Source: Mytilus trossulus (taxonomy: Eukaryota > Mollusca > Bivalvia > Mytilida > Mytilidae). From it: a stretch of DNA of 64,000 nt. The notes beneath the pieces were generated by a model, which was given only the letters and a program-made list of their open reading frames with translations, was not told the DNA's origin and ran no database searches. The DNA lies in contig NC_086378.1 of the NCBI RefSeq assembly GCF_036588685.1, positions 33,767,578 to 33,831,577 of the forward strand, given 5' to 3'. How positions within the stretch are numbered: position 1 is the stretch's first letter; each line of letters starts with the position of its first letter. This document shows, in pieces, positions 13,832 to 31,104 of the stretch. The position numbers and the translations under genes are program-made.

Positions 13832-14210
13832 ATGTCAGGGACGAGAAAAGGAGGAAAAGCAAAAGCAAAGGCAAAGTCTAGGTCATCCCGTGCCGGGACT
13901 TCAGTTCCCAGTCGGGTCGTATCCACAGACTTTGAGGAAAGGAAACTATGCCGAGAGAGTTGGTGCCGGTGCACCAGTGTACCTCGCAGCTGTCTTAGAA
14001 TACTTAGCAGCTGAAGTATTGGAGTTGGCAGGAAACGCCGCTCGTGACAACAAGAAGAGCAGAATCATTCCCCGTCATCTCCAGTTGGCCATCAGAAACG
14101 ACGAAGAGTTGAACAAACTCTTGTCTGGTGTCACCATTGCCCAGGGAGGTGTTTTACCAAACATCCAGGCTGTACTTCTGCCAAAGAAGACCCAGAAAGC
14201 TGCCAAGTAA
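13832..14210 (+). pseudogene. H2A: Histone H2A, frame broken by five 1-nt indels
   Basis: 379 nt instead of 378. Relative to all other copies it has an extra G at 13838-13840, a missing G after 13845, an extra G at 13895-13897, an extra G at 13914-13916, and a missing T at 13931-13933. The first two cancel and change residues 4-5 from RG to TR. The later three lose the frame after about residue 22, giving a stop at 14012-14014; the C-terminal half is intact in another frame. There are no other substitutions. All five indels are in homopolymers next to an assembly gap, so poor consensus is a likelier cause than gene decay. Stem-loop and promoter are intact. Confidence 0.85.
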
Positions 14211-14243
14211 AAAGTGGATATATCGGATTACTCACTTAACAAC

Positions 14244-14259
14244 GGCCCTTTTCAGGGCC
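14244..14259 (+). promoter_or_regulatory. Histone 3' stem-loop (H2A, unit 4)
   Basis: Intact hairpin 33 nt past the stop; the purine tract beyond has one A fewer (CAAAAGAGTC). Confidence 0.93.
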
Positions 14260-15392
14260 ACCAATATTTTTCAAAAGAGTCTAAAATTGTTGTACATCTT
14301 AGTAATACTTTATTCCCCATACATAATTGAAAAAAATATATTCTACTACATAAACAAATAAAAAATGTCTAAAATATAAATGTCCCTTCTTCGTGATTCT
14401 TCTTTTCTTCTCTCTCTAACGCATCCCATTTAAGTACAGTTCTTATAGCATAACACTAAGTCTAGTAACTTTTTCAGTCTTCTTCATCAGAACATTTATG
14501 TGTCGTACTTTCTGACTCTTTGAACCCACAAGTAGCTCAGTTAAATCATATAATGTTTGTCGGGGGGAAAAAAAACCACTGATAGTATTTATATTTAATA
14601 CTAGTCTGCTCTCTTCTTTCTCTCTCTTGGTTATTGATGCGAGCATGCTTAGATTCATCTGAGAAGGTGTGTGGTTTTTTTTTATTATTATAATTATTTA
14701 TAGTTTTTGTTAACATTATCTCTTTCGTCAACACTTTTATATATGATATGTACTTTCCATTCTTTTCCTTTTTCCATTTTTTTCAGCATCTCTCTCTCTG
14801 TCTTTCTGTCTTTATTTAGTTATTGTTTGTGTATTAAAGATGTGGAATTGATGTAAGCACACCGACAATCAGACAATGTGACAAATGTGCCCAGCCCAAA
14901 TGAAAATCATACCACATCTTCTTTTTTTATATTAAATATACATAAATATGACATAATACAACAATAAAGAAACTCAGCCGATCCGCACAATGTCATGTCG
15001 GGAATGTGTAATTCCATTTGTTTCTGTTTTTTTATTTTTTATTTCGCTTTGTTTGTGTTATAACTGCATTTATTTTTATTTTTTCCTGTTTTATTTTTCG
15101 TTCCTTTCCTTAATGTTTCTGCATGTATTTTGACCTTTTTTCATTATTATTATTTTTCTTCTTCAGATTTATCATATTGAAACCGTGACACTAATTTACT
15201 ATTGTTGAGCTATGAGGGATGATCAGAAACTGTAATTATGAATGAAAAAAGGGGGGCATTTTTACTGTCAGCTTGGGTTGAGCAGTTTTTTCAGTAAAAA
15301 ATGGATTGAAAACTGTCAAAGTCCCTTACAAATCAGTCCAATCAGATTTAAGATATGCGGACCAATCAACGCCAGCTTTATGTAAGTGGTGA

Positions 15393-15908
<516 letters not shown>

Positions 15909-15937
15909 GAAGTGTGATTTTTTCACCAAAACATAAC

Positions 15938-15953
15938 GGCCCTTTTCAGGGCC
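15938..15953 (+). promoter_or_regulatory. Histone 3' stem-loop (H3, unit 4)
   Basis: Identical hairpin 29 nt past the stop. Confidence 0.95.
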
Positions 15954-17625
15954 ACCAATATTTTTCAAAAAGAATCTATAAATTGTTGTACATGAAAATT
16001 AGAAACATAGCCGAACCCCTCTTTTCCCCATCTCTCTCTCTCTCTTTTATTTCTTCTTGTTGAATCCATCTATATGCAAAGCAATACATAGACAAAAAAT
16101 AAATTTTATGATATATATATACACACAAGTCTCATCACAAAAAAAAGGGGGGTGTTTGTTTATCATGGTACATGTATGTCCTTGTGTGTAGAATATTAAA
16201 TAGTACATTATATAAAAAAAGATCAACATATAAATGTTTCTATCTGTACTTCTGTTCTTTTCTTTTCTTCGCTTGTTTTGTCTTGTCTTCTTTTGATGTA
16301 TTATTTACACCAGTAGTCTAGACCAAAGAAAGAGAACCACCAACTGGCCAAAATATAACCTTTTTTTTTAAGTTAGAGTTTAAATATCTTGTATAATTCA
16401 TTAATTTGAATATTTCTTTTAGAAAAGCTGATATTACAGGGTACTTTTATCAAAAATTTAGAGCTCTTTTTCAGTCAGAATTGTAAAGAATTTTTTTATC
16501 ATGTATGTAGTAATATATTTTGTCCACTTTAGAGTCTTGTCTTGCTGCTAGTTAACAAAATCATGAAATTTCTATTTAAATTAATATAATTTCGGTACGG
16601 GTCCAAGTAGTCCCCACAAAATTTCAATGTAGGAAGTCCATGTAAGCATATATCTTGCACTTATAAGCTTTTTTATATGATAAAAAGTGGTTTTCAGACT
16701 TATTATAAACTTTTCTGGCTAAAAGAAGTCTTCAGAATAGTAAGTACATGTGTGCGCATTAACATTTTTATTGGATTGGCTGATGAAATTGTCATCGTCA
16801 TACTGTGGATAAATATAGAATGGCGTTTAAAAATAAAATTGAAAGGAAGATGCACACATAAGAAGTTTTACCCGCAGTCAGGGGCATCTCTTTTCTTCAC
16901 TGTAATACCTAGAAAAAAAAATCTTTAATAGTAATAACAGTAACAGTTTTATTCATACATTCTCCCATTTATGATCTGAAGTACCTGCAGCAGATCGTTG
17001 ATGGATGGCAAGCACAGCTTTGACAGATGATGTTGAGTTATGAAAGACAGGTAGAAAACTGCAAGCATGTAAAATCCTGTGATGTATCCAATTTCTGGAT
17101 ACATCAAATAGACAAATAGATAACCAGTATTCCTAGATATGTCTGTGAGGTTTATTTTTTCCCCAACTAAATTCCATTCCATTAAGTTGAAATGTGTATT
17201 GTCATTGAATGAAAATGTCTGTTCAGAGAAAGCAAATAATTATCTTTATAATTTTGACTGTCTAAAGTGATTTTCATTTATCATTTATTTATCATACTAT
17301 TCTATCTTAAAATGAAAACTTTTCAACATTTTGGAACTTTTTTTGTCTCCTTCAGTCATTTTTATTCCGATTGAAATAATAGTTTTTTCTTAAAAATTTA
17401 CTGTCTGATATGAATTATTATATTTTTCAGACCTAGAATGAAAAAGTGGATTGAAAGTGTACACAGTTTAAGGCAGTACAGAGTTACCTCCCGGAATAAA
17501 ACAACGTAAGCCAATCAGACAACAGTTAACTGAAAATGTGTGATACTTCTTTTACGGCCGCGTTGGTGATATATAAAGAGTCGCTGTTAGACGGAAAGTA
17601 TTATTTAACTAATCACCACAAATAG

Positions 17626-17943
<318 letters not shown>

Positions 17944-17969
17944 ACAGCCACCCAGCTAATATCAACAAC

Positions 17970-17985
17970 GGCCCTTTTCAGGGCC
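17970..17985 (+). promoter_or_regulatory. Histone 3' stem-loop (H4, unit 5)
   Basis: Identical hairpin 26 nt past the stop. Confidence 0.95.
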
Positions 17986-18752
17986 ACCAACATTTTTCAA
18001 AAAGAATCTTAGATTTGTTGTACATCGTTTTAAACAAAATCTTGAAATCAAAGCTTGCTCCCACTTCTATTCTTTTCTCTAATGTTCATGAATTTTTCAA
18101 CCGTTTTTCTTGTTTTCCCTGATCCTGATCCGCAACTATTTTCTCTCTCTCGTTATACCCCCCCCCCCCCCCCTTTTTTTTTTTAAATATCTGGCTTTCT
18201 TTTTAATTAACTTCCTTACTCTTACTCTTGTATTTATTTGAGAATTTATATTTCTGAAGGTTTATGAATACGTTCAAAGATCAAGTCCGTGCATTTGCCT
18301 ACATGAAGAGAGAAAATTTCAAAACAAAATGCACGGACTTTTACACACAAAATCTGTAGATTCTGTTATATTCAATTATAGAGGTTTTTTTTGCGTGGTT
18401 TAAGATTAGGTAATGTTCTTGTTTCCGTGTAAAATAATTCTCGCAATATTTTTTTTCTCTCGAAAAGCAAAAGAAATCGTAAATTTATCAACTCTATTAA
18501 TTGGAATGAAAGCACTGTTTTGTTCTTCATGATTTATGTATTTACGCTTTGTAGTTTTGACAGACAAATTAAATGCTACAGAATGAGTGAAATACACGTA
18601 TATTTGTTATACAGATAGAAAGAAGAGAAAAGTAACCATATACTATTGAAATAGTTTGAAAGTGGTTATAGCTGGGGTTGGGATTTATAGCTTTGTTTAG
18701 AAGTTTGACATTGATGTACAACAAATGTAAATTCTTTTTGAAAAATGTTGGT

Positions 18753-18768
18753 GGCCCTGAAAAGGGCC
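18753..18768 (-). promoter_or_regulatory. Histone 3' stem-loop (H2B, unit 5)
   Basis: Identical hairpin 28 nt past the stop. Confidence 0.95.
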
Positions 18769-18796
18769 GTTTGTGAAGTTATAAACTTCAGACTGT

Positions 18797-19171
18797 TTAC
18801 TTGCTGCTGGTGTATTTAGTGACGGCTTTGGTACCTTCACTGACAGCGTGCTTGGCCAATTCTCCGGGTAAGAGAAGACGGACAGCGGTCTGGATCTCCC
18901 GGGATGTGATGGTAGATCTTTTGTTGTAGTGTGCCAATCGGGAAGCCTCTGCTGCGATTCTCTCGAAGATATCGTTGACGAAGCTGTTCATGATGGACAT
19001 TGCCTTTGAGGACACTCCGGTGTCGGGGTGAACTTGTCTCAAGACTTTGTAGATGTAGATAGCATAGGATTCACGTCTCTTCCTCCTCCTTTTCTTATCA
19101 CCGCCGGGTCTGGCAGTCTTTGCCTTGGTGACGGCCTTCTTGGCTCCTTTAGTTCCTACTTTGGGTGGCAT
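18797..19171 (-). CDS. H2B: Histone H2B, unit 5
   Basis: 124 codons, identical protein. Converges on H4 of the same unit and diverges from H2A across 276 bp. Confidence 0.99.
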   Translation of the reverse strand: MPPKVGTKGAKKAVTKAKTARPGGDKKRRRKRRESYAIYIYKVLRQVHPDTGVSSKAMSIMNSFVNDIFERIAAEASRLAHYNKRSTITSREIQTAVRLLLPGELAKHAVSEGTKAVTKYTSSK

Positions 19172-19441
19172 GTTACTGGTTTGATAATCAAATAAGTAAT
19201 GGTGAAAAATTATTTTCAATTTGTTTATATACTGGGCAAAACGGATTGAAAGATTTTATTAAACGCGAACCTCGGAGAGAGCACCCATAACATGTTGAAT
19301 GTTCGGTAGCCTAACTGCTCGCAGAGAGCTTCGTTCTGATTGGTGTATAATAAAAACATCGTTCAATCCGTTTAGTGGGTATATAAGCTAAATTTTGAAG
19401 AAAAATTGTATCACTTTACTCAGTGTCGATCAACCAAATAG

Positions 19442-19825
<384 letters not shown>

Positions 19826-19858
19826 AAAGTGGATATATCGGATTACTCACTTAACAAC

Positions 19859-19874
19859 GGCCCTTTTCAGGGCC
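19859..19874 (+). promoter_or_regulatory. Histone 3' stem-loop (H2A, unit 5)
   Basis: Identical hairpin 33 nt past the stop. Confidence 0.95.
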
Positions 19875-21006
19875 ACCAATATTTTTCAAAAAGAGTCTAA
19901 AATTGTTGTACATCTTAGTAATACTTTATTCCCCATACATAATTGAAAAAAATATATTCTACTACATAACAAATAAAAAATGTCTAAAATATAAATGTCC
20001 CTTCTTCCGTGATTCTTCTTTTCTTCTCTCTCTAACGCATCCCATTTAAGTACAGTTCTTATAGCATAACACTAAGTCTAGTAACTTTTTCAGTCTTCTT
20101 CATCAGAACATTTATTGTCGTACTTTCTGACTCTTTGAACCCACAAGTAGCTCAGTTAAATCATATAATGTTTGTCGGGGGGAAAAAAAACCACTGATAG
20201 TATTTATATTTAATACTAGTCTGCTCTCTTCTTTCTCTCTCTTGGTTATTGATGCGAGCATGCTTAGATTCATCTGAGAAGGTGTGTGGTTTTTTTTTAT
20301 TATTATAATTATTTATAGTTTTTGTTAACATTATCTCTTTCGTCAACACTTTTATATATGATATGTACTTTCCATTCTTTTCCTTTTTCCATTTTTTTCA
20401 GCATCTCTCTCTCTGTCTTTCTGTCTTTATTTAGTTATTGTTTGTGTATTAAAGATGTGGAATTGATGTAAGCACACCGACAATCAGACAATGTGACAAA
20501 TGTGCCCAGCCCAAATGAAAATCATACCACATCTTCTTTTTTTATATTAAATATACATAAATATGACATAATACAACAATAAAGAAACTCAGCCGATCCG
20601 CACAATGTCATGTCGGGAATGTGTAATTCCATTTGTTTCTGTTTTTTTATTTTTATTTCGCTTTGTTTGTGTTATAACTGCATTTTATTTTTATTTTTTC
20701 CTGTTTTTATTTTTCGTTCCTTTCCTTAATGTTTCTGCATGTATTTTGACCTTTTTTCATTATTATTATTTTTCTTCTTCAGATTTATCATATTGAAACC
20801 GTGACACTAATTTACTATTGTTGAGCTATGAGGGATGATCAGAAACTGTAATTATGAATGAAAAAAGGGGGCATTTTTACTGTCAGCTTGGGTTGAGCAG
20901 TTTTTCAGTAAAAAATGGATTGAAAACTGTCAAAGTCCCTTACAAATCAGTCCAATCAGATTTAAGATATGCGGACCAATCAACGCCAGCTTTATGTAAG
21001 TGGTGA

Positions 21007-21522
<516 letters not shown>

Positions 21523-21551
21523 GAAGTGTGATTTTTTCACCAAAACATAAC

Positions 21552-21567
21552 GGCCCTTTTCAGGGCC
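21552..21567 (+). promoter_or_regulatory. Histone 3' stem-loop (H3, unit 5)
   Basis: Identical hairpin 29 nt past the stop. Confidence 0.95.
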
Positions 21568-23239
21568 ACCAATATTTTTCAAAAAGAATCTATAAATTGT
21601 TGTACATGAAAATTAGAAACATAGCCGAACCCCTCTTTTCCCCATCTCTCTCTCTCTCTTTTATTTCTTCTTGTTGAATCCATCTATATGCAAAGCAATA
21701 CATAGACAAAAAATAAATTTTATGATATATATATACACACAAGTCTCATCACAAAAAAAAGGGGGGTGTTTGTTTATCATGGTACATGTATGTCCTTGTG
21801 TGTAGAATATTAAATAGTACATTATATAAAAAAAGATCAACATATAAATGTTTCTATCTGTACTTCTGTTCTTTTCTTTTCTTCGCTTGTTTTGTCTTGT
21901 CTTCTTTTGATGTATTATTTACACCAGTAGTCTAGACCAAAGAAAGAGAACCACCAACTGGCCAAAATATAACCTTTTTTTTTAAGTTAGAGTTTAAATA
22001 TCTTGTATAATTCATTAATTTGAATATTTCTTTTAGAAAAGCTGATATTACAGGGTACTTTTATCAAAAATTTAGAGCTCTTTTTCAGTCAGAATTGTAA
22101 AGAATTTTTTTATCATGTATGTAGTAATATATTTTGTCCACTTTAGAGTCTTGTCTTGCTGCTAGTTAACAAAATCATGAAATTTCTATTTAAATTAATA
22201 TAATTTCGGTACGGGTCCAAGTAGTCCCCACAAAATTTCAATGTAGGAAGTCCATGTAAGCATATATCTTGCACTTATAAGCTTTTTTATATGATAAAAA
22301 GTGGTTTTCAGACTTATTATAAACTTTTCTGGCTAAAAGAAGTCTTCAGAATAGTAAGTACATGTGTGCGCATTAACATTTTTATTGGATTGGCTGATGA
22401 AATTGTCATCGTCATACTGTGGATAAATATAGAATGGCGTTTAAAAATAAAATTGAAAGGAAGATGCACACATAAGAAGTTTTACCCGCAGTCAGGGGCA
22501 TCTCTTTTCTTCACTGTAATACCTAGAAAAAAAAATCTTTAATAGTAATAACAGTAACAGTTTTATTCATACATTCTCCCATTTATGATCTGAAGTACCT
22601 GCAGCAGATCGTTGATGGATGGCAAGCACAGCTTTGACAGATGATGTTGAGTTATGAAAGACAGGTAGAAAACTGCAAGCATGTAAAATCCTGTGATGTA
22701 TCCAATTTCTGGATACATCAAATAGACAAATAGATAACCAGTATTCCTAGATATGTCTGTGAGGTTTATTTTTTCCCCAACTAAATTCCATTCCATTAAG
22801 TTGAAATGTGTATTGTCATTGAATGAAAATGTCTGTTCAGAGAAAGCAAATAATTATCTTTATAATTTTGACTGTCTAAAGTGATTTTCATTTATCATTT
22901 ATTTATCATACTATTCTATCTTAAAATGAAAACTTTTCAACATTTTGGAACTTTTTTTGTCTCCTTCAGTCATTTTTATTCCGATTGAAATAATAGTTTT
23001 TTCTTAAAAATTTACTGTCTGATATGAATTATTATATTTTTCAGACCTAGAATGAAAAAGTGGATTGAAAGTGTACACAGTTTAAGGCAGTACAGAGTTA
23101 CCTCCCGGAATAAAACAACGTAAGCCAATCAGACAACAGTTAACTGAAAATGTGTGATACTTCTTTTACGGCCGCGTTGGTGATATATAAAGAGTCGCTG
23201 TTAGACGGAAAGTATTATTTAACTAATCACCACAAATAG

Positions 23240-23557
<318 letters not shown>

Positions 23558-23583
23558 ACAGCCACCCAGCTAATATCAACAAC

Positions 23584-23599
23584 GGCCCTTTTCAGGGCC
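23584..23599 (+). promoter_or_regulatory. Histone 3' stem-loop (H4, unit 6)
   Basis: Identical hairpin 26 nt past the stop. Confidence 0.95.
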
Positions 23600-24366
23600 A
23601 CCAACATTTTTCAAAAAGAATCTTAGATTTGTTGTACATCGTTTTAAACAAAATCTTGAAATCAAAGCTTGCTCCCACTTCTATTCTTTTCTCTAATGTT
23701 CATGAATTTTTCAACCGTTTTTCTTGTTTTCCCTGATCCTGATCCGCAACTATTTTCTCTCTCTCGTTATACCCCCCCCCCCCCCCCTTTTTTTTTTTAA
23801 ATATCTGGCTTTCTTTTTAATTAACTTCCTTACTCTTACTCTTGTATTTATTTGAGAATTTATATTTCTGAAGGTTTATGAATACGTTCAAAGATCAAGT
23901 CCGTGCATTTGCCTACATGAAGAGAGAAAATTTCAAAACAAAATGCACGGACTTTTACACACAAAATCTGTAGATTCTGTTATATTCAATTATAGAGGTT
24001 TTTTTTGCGTGGTTTAAGATTAGGTAATGTTCTTGTTTCCGTGTAAAATAATTCTCGCAATATTTTTTTTCTCTCGAAAAGCAAAAGAAATCGTAAATTT
24101 ATCAACTCTATTAATTGGAATGAAAGCACTGTTTTGTTCTTCATGATTTATGTATTTACGCTTTGTAGTTTTGACAGACAAATTAAATGCTACAGAATGA
24201 GTGAAATACACGTATATTTGTTATACAGATAGAAAGAAGAGAAAAGTAACCATATACTATTGAAATAGTTTGAAAGTGGTTATAGCTGGGGTTGGGATTT
24301 ATAGCTTTGTTTAGAAGTTTGACATTGATGTACAACAAATGTAAATTCTTTTTGAAAAATGTTGGT

Positions 24367-24382
24367 GGCCCTGAAAAGGGCC
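24367..24382 (-). promoter_or_regulatory. Histone 3' stem-loop (H2B, unit 6)
   Basis: Identical hairpin 28 nt past the stop. Confidence 0.95.
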
Positions 24383-24410
24383 GTTTGTGAAGTTATAAAC
24401 TTCAGACTGT

Positions 24411-24785
24411 TTACTTGCTGCTGGTGTATTTAGTGACGGCTTTGGTACCTTCACTGACAGCGTGCTTGGCCAATTCTCCGGGTAAGAGAAGACGGACAGC
24501 GGTCTGGATCTCCCGGGATGTGATGGTAGATCTTTTGTTGTAGTGTGCCAATCGGGAAGCCTCTGCTGCGATTCTCTCGAAGATATCGTTGACGAAGCTG
24601 TTCATGATGGACATTGCCTTTGAGGACACTCCGGTGTCGGGGTGAACTTGTCTCAAGACTTTGTAGATGTAGATAGCATAGGATTCACGTCTCTTCCTCC
24701 TCCTTTTCTTATCACCGCCGGGTCTGGCAGTCTTTGCCTTGGTGACGGCCTTCTTGGCTCCTTTAGTTCCTACTTTGGGTGGCAT
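24411..24785 (-). CDS. H2B: Histone H2B, unit 6
   Basis: 124 codons, identical protein; start chosen at the [11 protein letters not shown]. Confidence 0.99.
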   Translation of the reverse strand: MPPKVGTKGAKKAVTKAKTARPGGDKKRRRKRRESYAIYIYKVLRQVHPDTGVSSKAMSIMNSFVNDIFERIAAEASRLAHYNKRSTITSREIQTAVRLLLPGELAKHAVSEGTKAVTKYTSSK

Positions 24786-25055
24786 GTTACTGGTTTGATA
24801 ATCAAATAAGTAATGGTGAAAAATTATTTTCAATTTGTTTATATACTGGGCAAAACGGATTGAAAGATTTTATTAAACGCGAACCTCGGAGAGAGCACCC
24901 ATAACATGTTGAATGTTCGGTAGCCTAACTGCTCGCAGAGAGCTTCGTTCTGATTGGTGTATAATAAAAACATCGTTCAATCCGTTTAGTGGGTATATAA
25001 GCTAAATTTTGAAGAAAAATTGTATCACTTTACTCAGTGTCGATCAACCAAATAG

Positions 25056-25439
<384 letters not shown>

Positions 25440-25472
25440 AAAGTGGATATATCGGATTACTCACTTAACAAC

Positions 25473-25488
25473 GGCCCTTTTCAGGGCC
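25473..25488 (+). promoter_or_regulatory. Histone 3' stem-loop (H2A, unit 6)
   Basis: Identical hairpin 33 nt past the stop. Confidence 0.95.
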
Positions 25489-26620
25489 ACCAATATTTTT
25501 CAAAAAGAGTCTAAAATTGTTGTACATCTTAGTAATACTTTATTCCCCATACATAATTGAAAAAAATATATTCTACTACATAACAAATAAAAAATGTCTA
25601 AAATATAAATGTCCCTTCTTCCGTGATTCTTCTTTTCTTCTCTCTCTAACGCATCCCATTTAAGTACAGTTCTTATAGCATAACACTAAGTCTAGTAACT
25701 TTTTCAGTCTTCTTCATCAGAACATTTATTGTCGTACTTTCTGACTCTTTGAACCCACAAGTAGCTCAGTTAAATCATATAATGTTTGTCGGGGGGAAAA
25801 AAAACCACTGATAGTATTTATATTTAATACTAGTCTGCTCTCTTCTTTCTCTCTCTTGGTTATTGATGCGAGCATGCTTAGATTCATCTGAGAAGGTGTG
25901 TGGTTTTTTTTTATTATTATAATTATTTATAGTTTTTGTTAACATTATCTCTTTCGTCAACACTTTTATATATGATATGTACTTTCCATTCTTTTCCTTT
26001 TTCCATTTTTTTCAGCATCTCTCTCTCTGTCTTTCTGTCTTTATTTAGTTATTGTTTGTGTATTAAAGATGTGGAATTGATGTAAGCACACCGACAATCA
26101 GACAATGTGACAAATGTGCCCAGCCCAAATGAAAATCATACCACATCTTCTTTTTTTATATTAAATATACATAAATATGACATAATACAACAATAAAGAA
26201 ACTCAGCCGATCCGCACAATGTCATGTCGGGAATGTGTAATTCCATTTGTTTCTGTTTTTTTATTTTTATTTCGCTTTGTTTGTGTTATAACTGCATTTT
26301 ATTTTTATTTTTTCCTGTTTTTATTTTTCGTTCCTTTCCTTAATGTTTCTGCATGTATTTTGACCTTTTTTCATTATTATTATTTTTCTTCTTCAGATTT
26401 ATCATATTGAAACCGTGACACTAATTTACTATTGTTGAGCTATGAGGGATGATCAGAAACTGTAATTATGAATGAAAAAAGGGGGCATTTTTACTGTCAG
26501 CTTGGGTTGAGCAGTTTTTCAGTAAAAAATGGATTGAAAACTGTCAAAGTCCCTTACAAATCAGTCCAATCAGATTTAAGATATGCGGACCAATCAACGC
26601 CAGCTTTATGTAAGTGGTGA

Positions 26621-27136
<516 letters not shown>

Positions 27137-27165
27137 GAAGTGTGATTTTTTCACCAAAACATAAC

Positions 27166-27181
27166 GGCCCTTTTCAGGGCC
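27166..27181 (+). promoter_or_regulatory. Histone 3' stem-loop (H3, unit 6)
   Basis: Identical hairpin 29 nt past the stop. Confidence 0.95.
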
Positions 27182-28855
27182 ACCAATATTTTTCAAAAAG
27201 AATCTATAAATTGTTGTACATGAAAATTAGAAACATAGCCGAACCCCTCTTTTCCCCATCTCTCTCTCTCTCTCTTTTATTTCTTCTTGTTGAATCCATC
27301 TATATGCAAAGCAATACATAGACAAAAAATAAATTTTATGATATATATATACACACAAGTCTCATCACAAAAAAAAGGGGGGTGTTTGTTTATCATGGTA
27401 CATGTATGTCCTTGTGTGTAGAATATTAAATAGTACATTATATAAAAAAAGATCAACATATAAATGTTTCTATCTGTACTTCTGTTCTTTTCTTTTCTTC
27501 GCTTGTTTTGTCTTGTCTTCTTTTGATGTATTATTTACACCAGTAGTCTAGACCAAAGAAAGAGAACCACCAACTGGCCAAAATATAACCTTTTTTTTTA
27601 AGTTAGAGTTTAAATATCTTGTATAATTCATTAATTTGAATATTTCTTTTAGAAAAGCTGATATTACAGGGTACTTTTATCAAAAATTTAGAGCTCTTTT
27701 TCAGTCAGAATTGTAAAGAATTTTTTTATCATGTATGTAGTAATATATTTTGTCCACTTTAGAGTCTTGTCTTGCTGCTAGTTAACAAAATCATGAAATT
27801 TCTATTTAAATTAATATAATTTCGGTACGGGTCCAAGTAGTCCCCACAAAATTTCAATGTAGGAAGTCCATGTAAGCATATATCTTGCACTTATAAGCTT
27901 TTTTATATGATAAAAAGTGGTTTTCAGACTTATTATAAACTTTTCTGGCTAAAAGAAGTCTTCAGAATAGTAAGTACATGTGTGCGCATTAACATTTTTA
28001 TTGGATTGGCTGATGAAATTGTCATCGTCATACTGTGGATAAATATAGAATGGCGTTTAAAAATAAAATTGAAAGGAAGATGCACACATAAGAAGTTTTA
28101 CCCGCAGTCAGGGGCATCTCTTTTCTTCACTGTAATACCTAGAAAAAAAAATCTTTAATAGTAATAACAGTAACAGTTTTATTCATACATTCTCCCATTT
28201 ATGATCTGAAGTACCTGCAGCAGATCGTTGATGGATGGCAAGCACAGCTTTGACAGATGATGTTGAGTTATGAAAGACAGGTAGAAAACTGCAAGCATGT
28301 AAAATCCTGTGATGTATCCAATTTCTGGATACATCAAATAGACAAATAGATAACCAGTATTCCTAGATATGTCTGTGAGGTTTATTTTTTCCCCAACTAA
28401 ATTCCATTCCATTAAGTTGAAATGTGTATTGTCATTGAATGAAAATGTCTGTTCAGAGAAAGCAAATAATTATCTTTATAATTTTGACTGTCTAAAGTGA
28501 TTTTCATTTATCATTTATTTATCATACTATTCTATCTTAAAATGAAAACTTTTCAACATTTTGGAACTTTTTTTGTCTCCTTCAGTCATTTTTATTCCGA
28601 TTGAAATAATAGTTTTTTCTTAAAAATTTACTGTCTGATATGAATTATTATATTTTTCAGACCTAGAATGAAAAAGTGGATTGAAAGTGTACACAGTTTA
28701 AGGCAGTACAGAGTTACCTCCCGGAATAAAACAACGTAAGCCAATCAGACAACAGTTAACTGAAAATGTGTGATACTTCTTTTACGGCCGCGTTGGTGAT
28801 ATATAAAGAGTCGCTGTTAGACGGAAAGTATTATTTAACTAATCACCACAAATAG

Positions 28856-29173
<318 letters not shown>

Positions 29174-29199
29174 ACAGCCACCCAGCTAATATCAACAAC

Positions 29200-29215
29200 G
29201 GCCCTTTTCAGGGCC
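29200..29215 (+). promoter_or_regulatory. Histone 3' stem-loop (H4, unit 7)
   Basis: Identical hairpin 26 nt past the stop. Confidence 0.95.
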
Positions 29216-29982
29216 ACCAACATTTTTCAAAAAGAATCTTAGATTTGTTGTACATCGTTTTAAACAAAATCTTGAAATCAAAGCTTGCTCCCACTTCTAT
29301 TCTTTTCTCTAATGTTCATGAATTTTTCAACCGTTTTTCTTGTTTTCCCTGATCCTGATCCGCAACTATTTTCTCTCTCTCGTTATACCCCCCCCCCCCC
29401 CCCTTTTTTTTTTTAAATATCTGGCTTTCTTTTTAATTAACTTCCTTACTCTTACTCTTGTATTTATTTGAGAATTTATATTTCTGAAGGTTTATGAATA
29501 CGTTCAAAGATCAAGTCCGTGCATTTGCCTACATGAAGAGAGAAAATTTCAAAACAAAATGCACGGACTTTTACACACAAAATCTGTAGATTCTGTTATA
29601 TTCAATTATAGAGGTTTTTTTTGCGTGGTTTAAGATTAGGTAATGTTCTTGTTTCCGTGTAAAATAATTCTCGCAATATTTTTTTTCTCTCGAAAAGCAA
29701 AAGAAATCGTAAATTTATCAACTCTATTAATTGGAATGAAAGCACTGTTTTGTTCTTCATGATTTATGTATTTACGCTTTGTAGTTTTGACAGACAAATT
29801 AAATGCTACAGAATGAGTGAAATACACGTATATTTGTTATACAGATAGAAAGAAGAGAAAAGTAACCATATACTATTGAAATAGTTTGAAAGTGGTTATA
29901 GCTGGGGTTGGGATTTATAGCTTTGTTTAGAAGTTTGACATTGATGTACAACAAATGTAAATTCTTTTTGAAAAATGTTGGT

Positions 29983-29998
29983 GGCCCTGAAAAGGGCC
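29983..29998 (-). promoter_or_regulatory. Histone 3' stem-loop (H2B, unit 7)
   Basis: Identical hairpin 28 nt past the stop. Confidence 0.95.
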
Positions 29999-30026
29999 GT
30001 TTGTGAAGTTATAAACTTCAGACTGT

Positions 30027-30401
30027 TTACTTGCTGCTGGTGTATTTAGTGACGGCTTTGGTACCTTCACTGACAGCGTGCTTGGCCAATTCTCCGGGTA
30101 AGAGAAGACGGACAGCGGTCTGGATCTCCCGGGATGTGATGGTAGATCTTTTGTTGTAGTGTGCCAATCGGGAAGCCTCTGCTGCGATTCTCTCGAAGAT
30201 ATCGTTGACGAAGCTGTTCATGATGGACATTGCCTTTGAGGACACTCCGGTGTCGGGGTGAACTTGTCTCAAGACTTTGTAGATGTAGATAGCATAGGAT
30301 TCACGTCTCTTCCTCCTCCTTTTCTTATCACCGCCGGGTCTGGCAGTCTTTGCCTTGGTGACGGCCTTCTTGGCTCCTTTAGTTCCTACTTTGGGTGGCA
30401 T
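30027..30401 (-). CDS. H2B: Histone H2B, unit 7
   Basis: 124 codons, identical protein; converges on H4. Confidence 0.99.
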   Translation of the reverse strand: MPPKVGTKGAKKAVTKAKTARPGGDKKRRRKRRESYAIYIYKVLRQVHPDTGVSSKAMSIMNSFVNDIFERIAAEASRLAHYNKRSTITSREIQTAVRLLLPGELAKHAVSEGTKAVTKYTSSK

Positions 30402-30671
30402 GTTACTGGTTTGATAATCAAATAAGTAATGGTGAAAAATTATTTTCAATTTGTTTATATACTGGGCAAAACGGATTGAAAGATTTTATTAAACGCGAAC
30501 CTCGGAGAGAGCACCCATAACATGTTGAATGTTCGGTAGCCTAACTGCTCGCAGAGAGCTTCGTTCTGATTGGTGTATAATAAAAACATCGTTCAATCCG
30601 TTTAGTGGGTATATAAGCTAAATTTTGAAGAAAAATTGTATCACTTTACTCAGTGTCGATCAACCAAATAG

Positions 30672-31055
<384 letters not shown>

Positions 31056-31088
31056 AAAGTGGATATATCGGATTACTCACTTAACAAC

Positions 31089-31104
31089 GGCCCTTTTCAG
31101 GGCC
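31089..31104 (+). promoter_or_regulatory. Histone 3' stem-loop (H2A, unit 7)
   Basis: Identical hairpin 33 nt past the stop. Confidence 0.95.

Noticed and set aside
13778-14014. 78-codon protein starting upstream of the unit 4 H2A and ending early
   Set aside because: It is the start of the frame-broken H2A plus out-of-frame sequence, not a separate gene.
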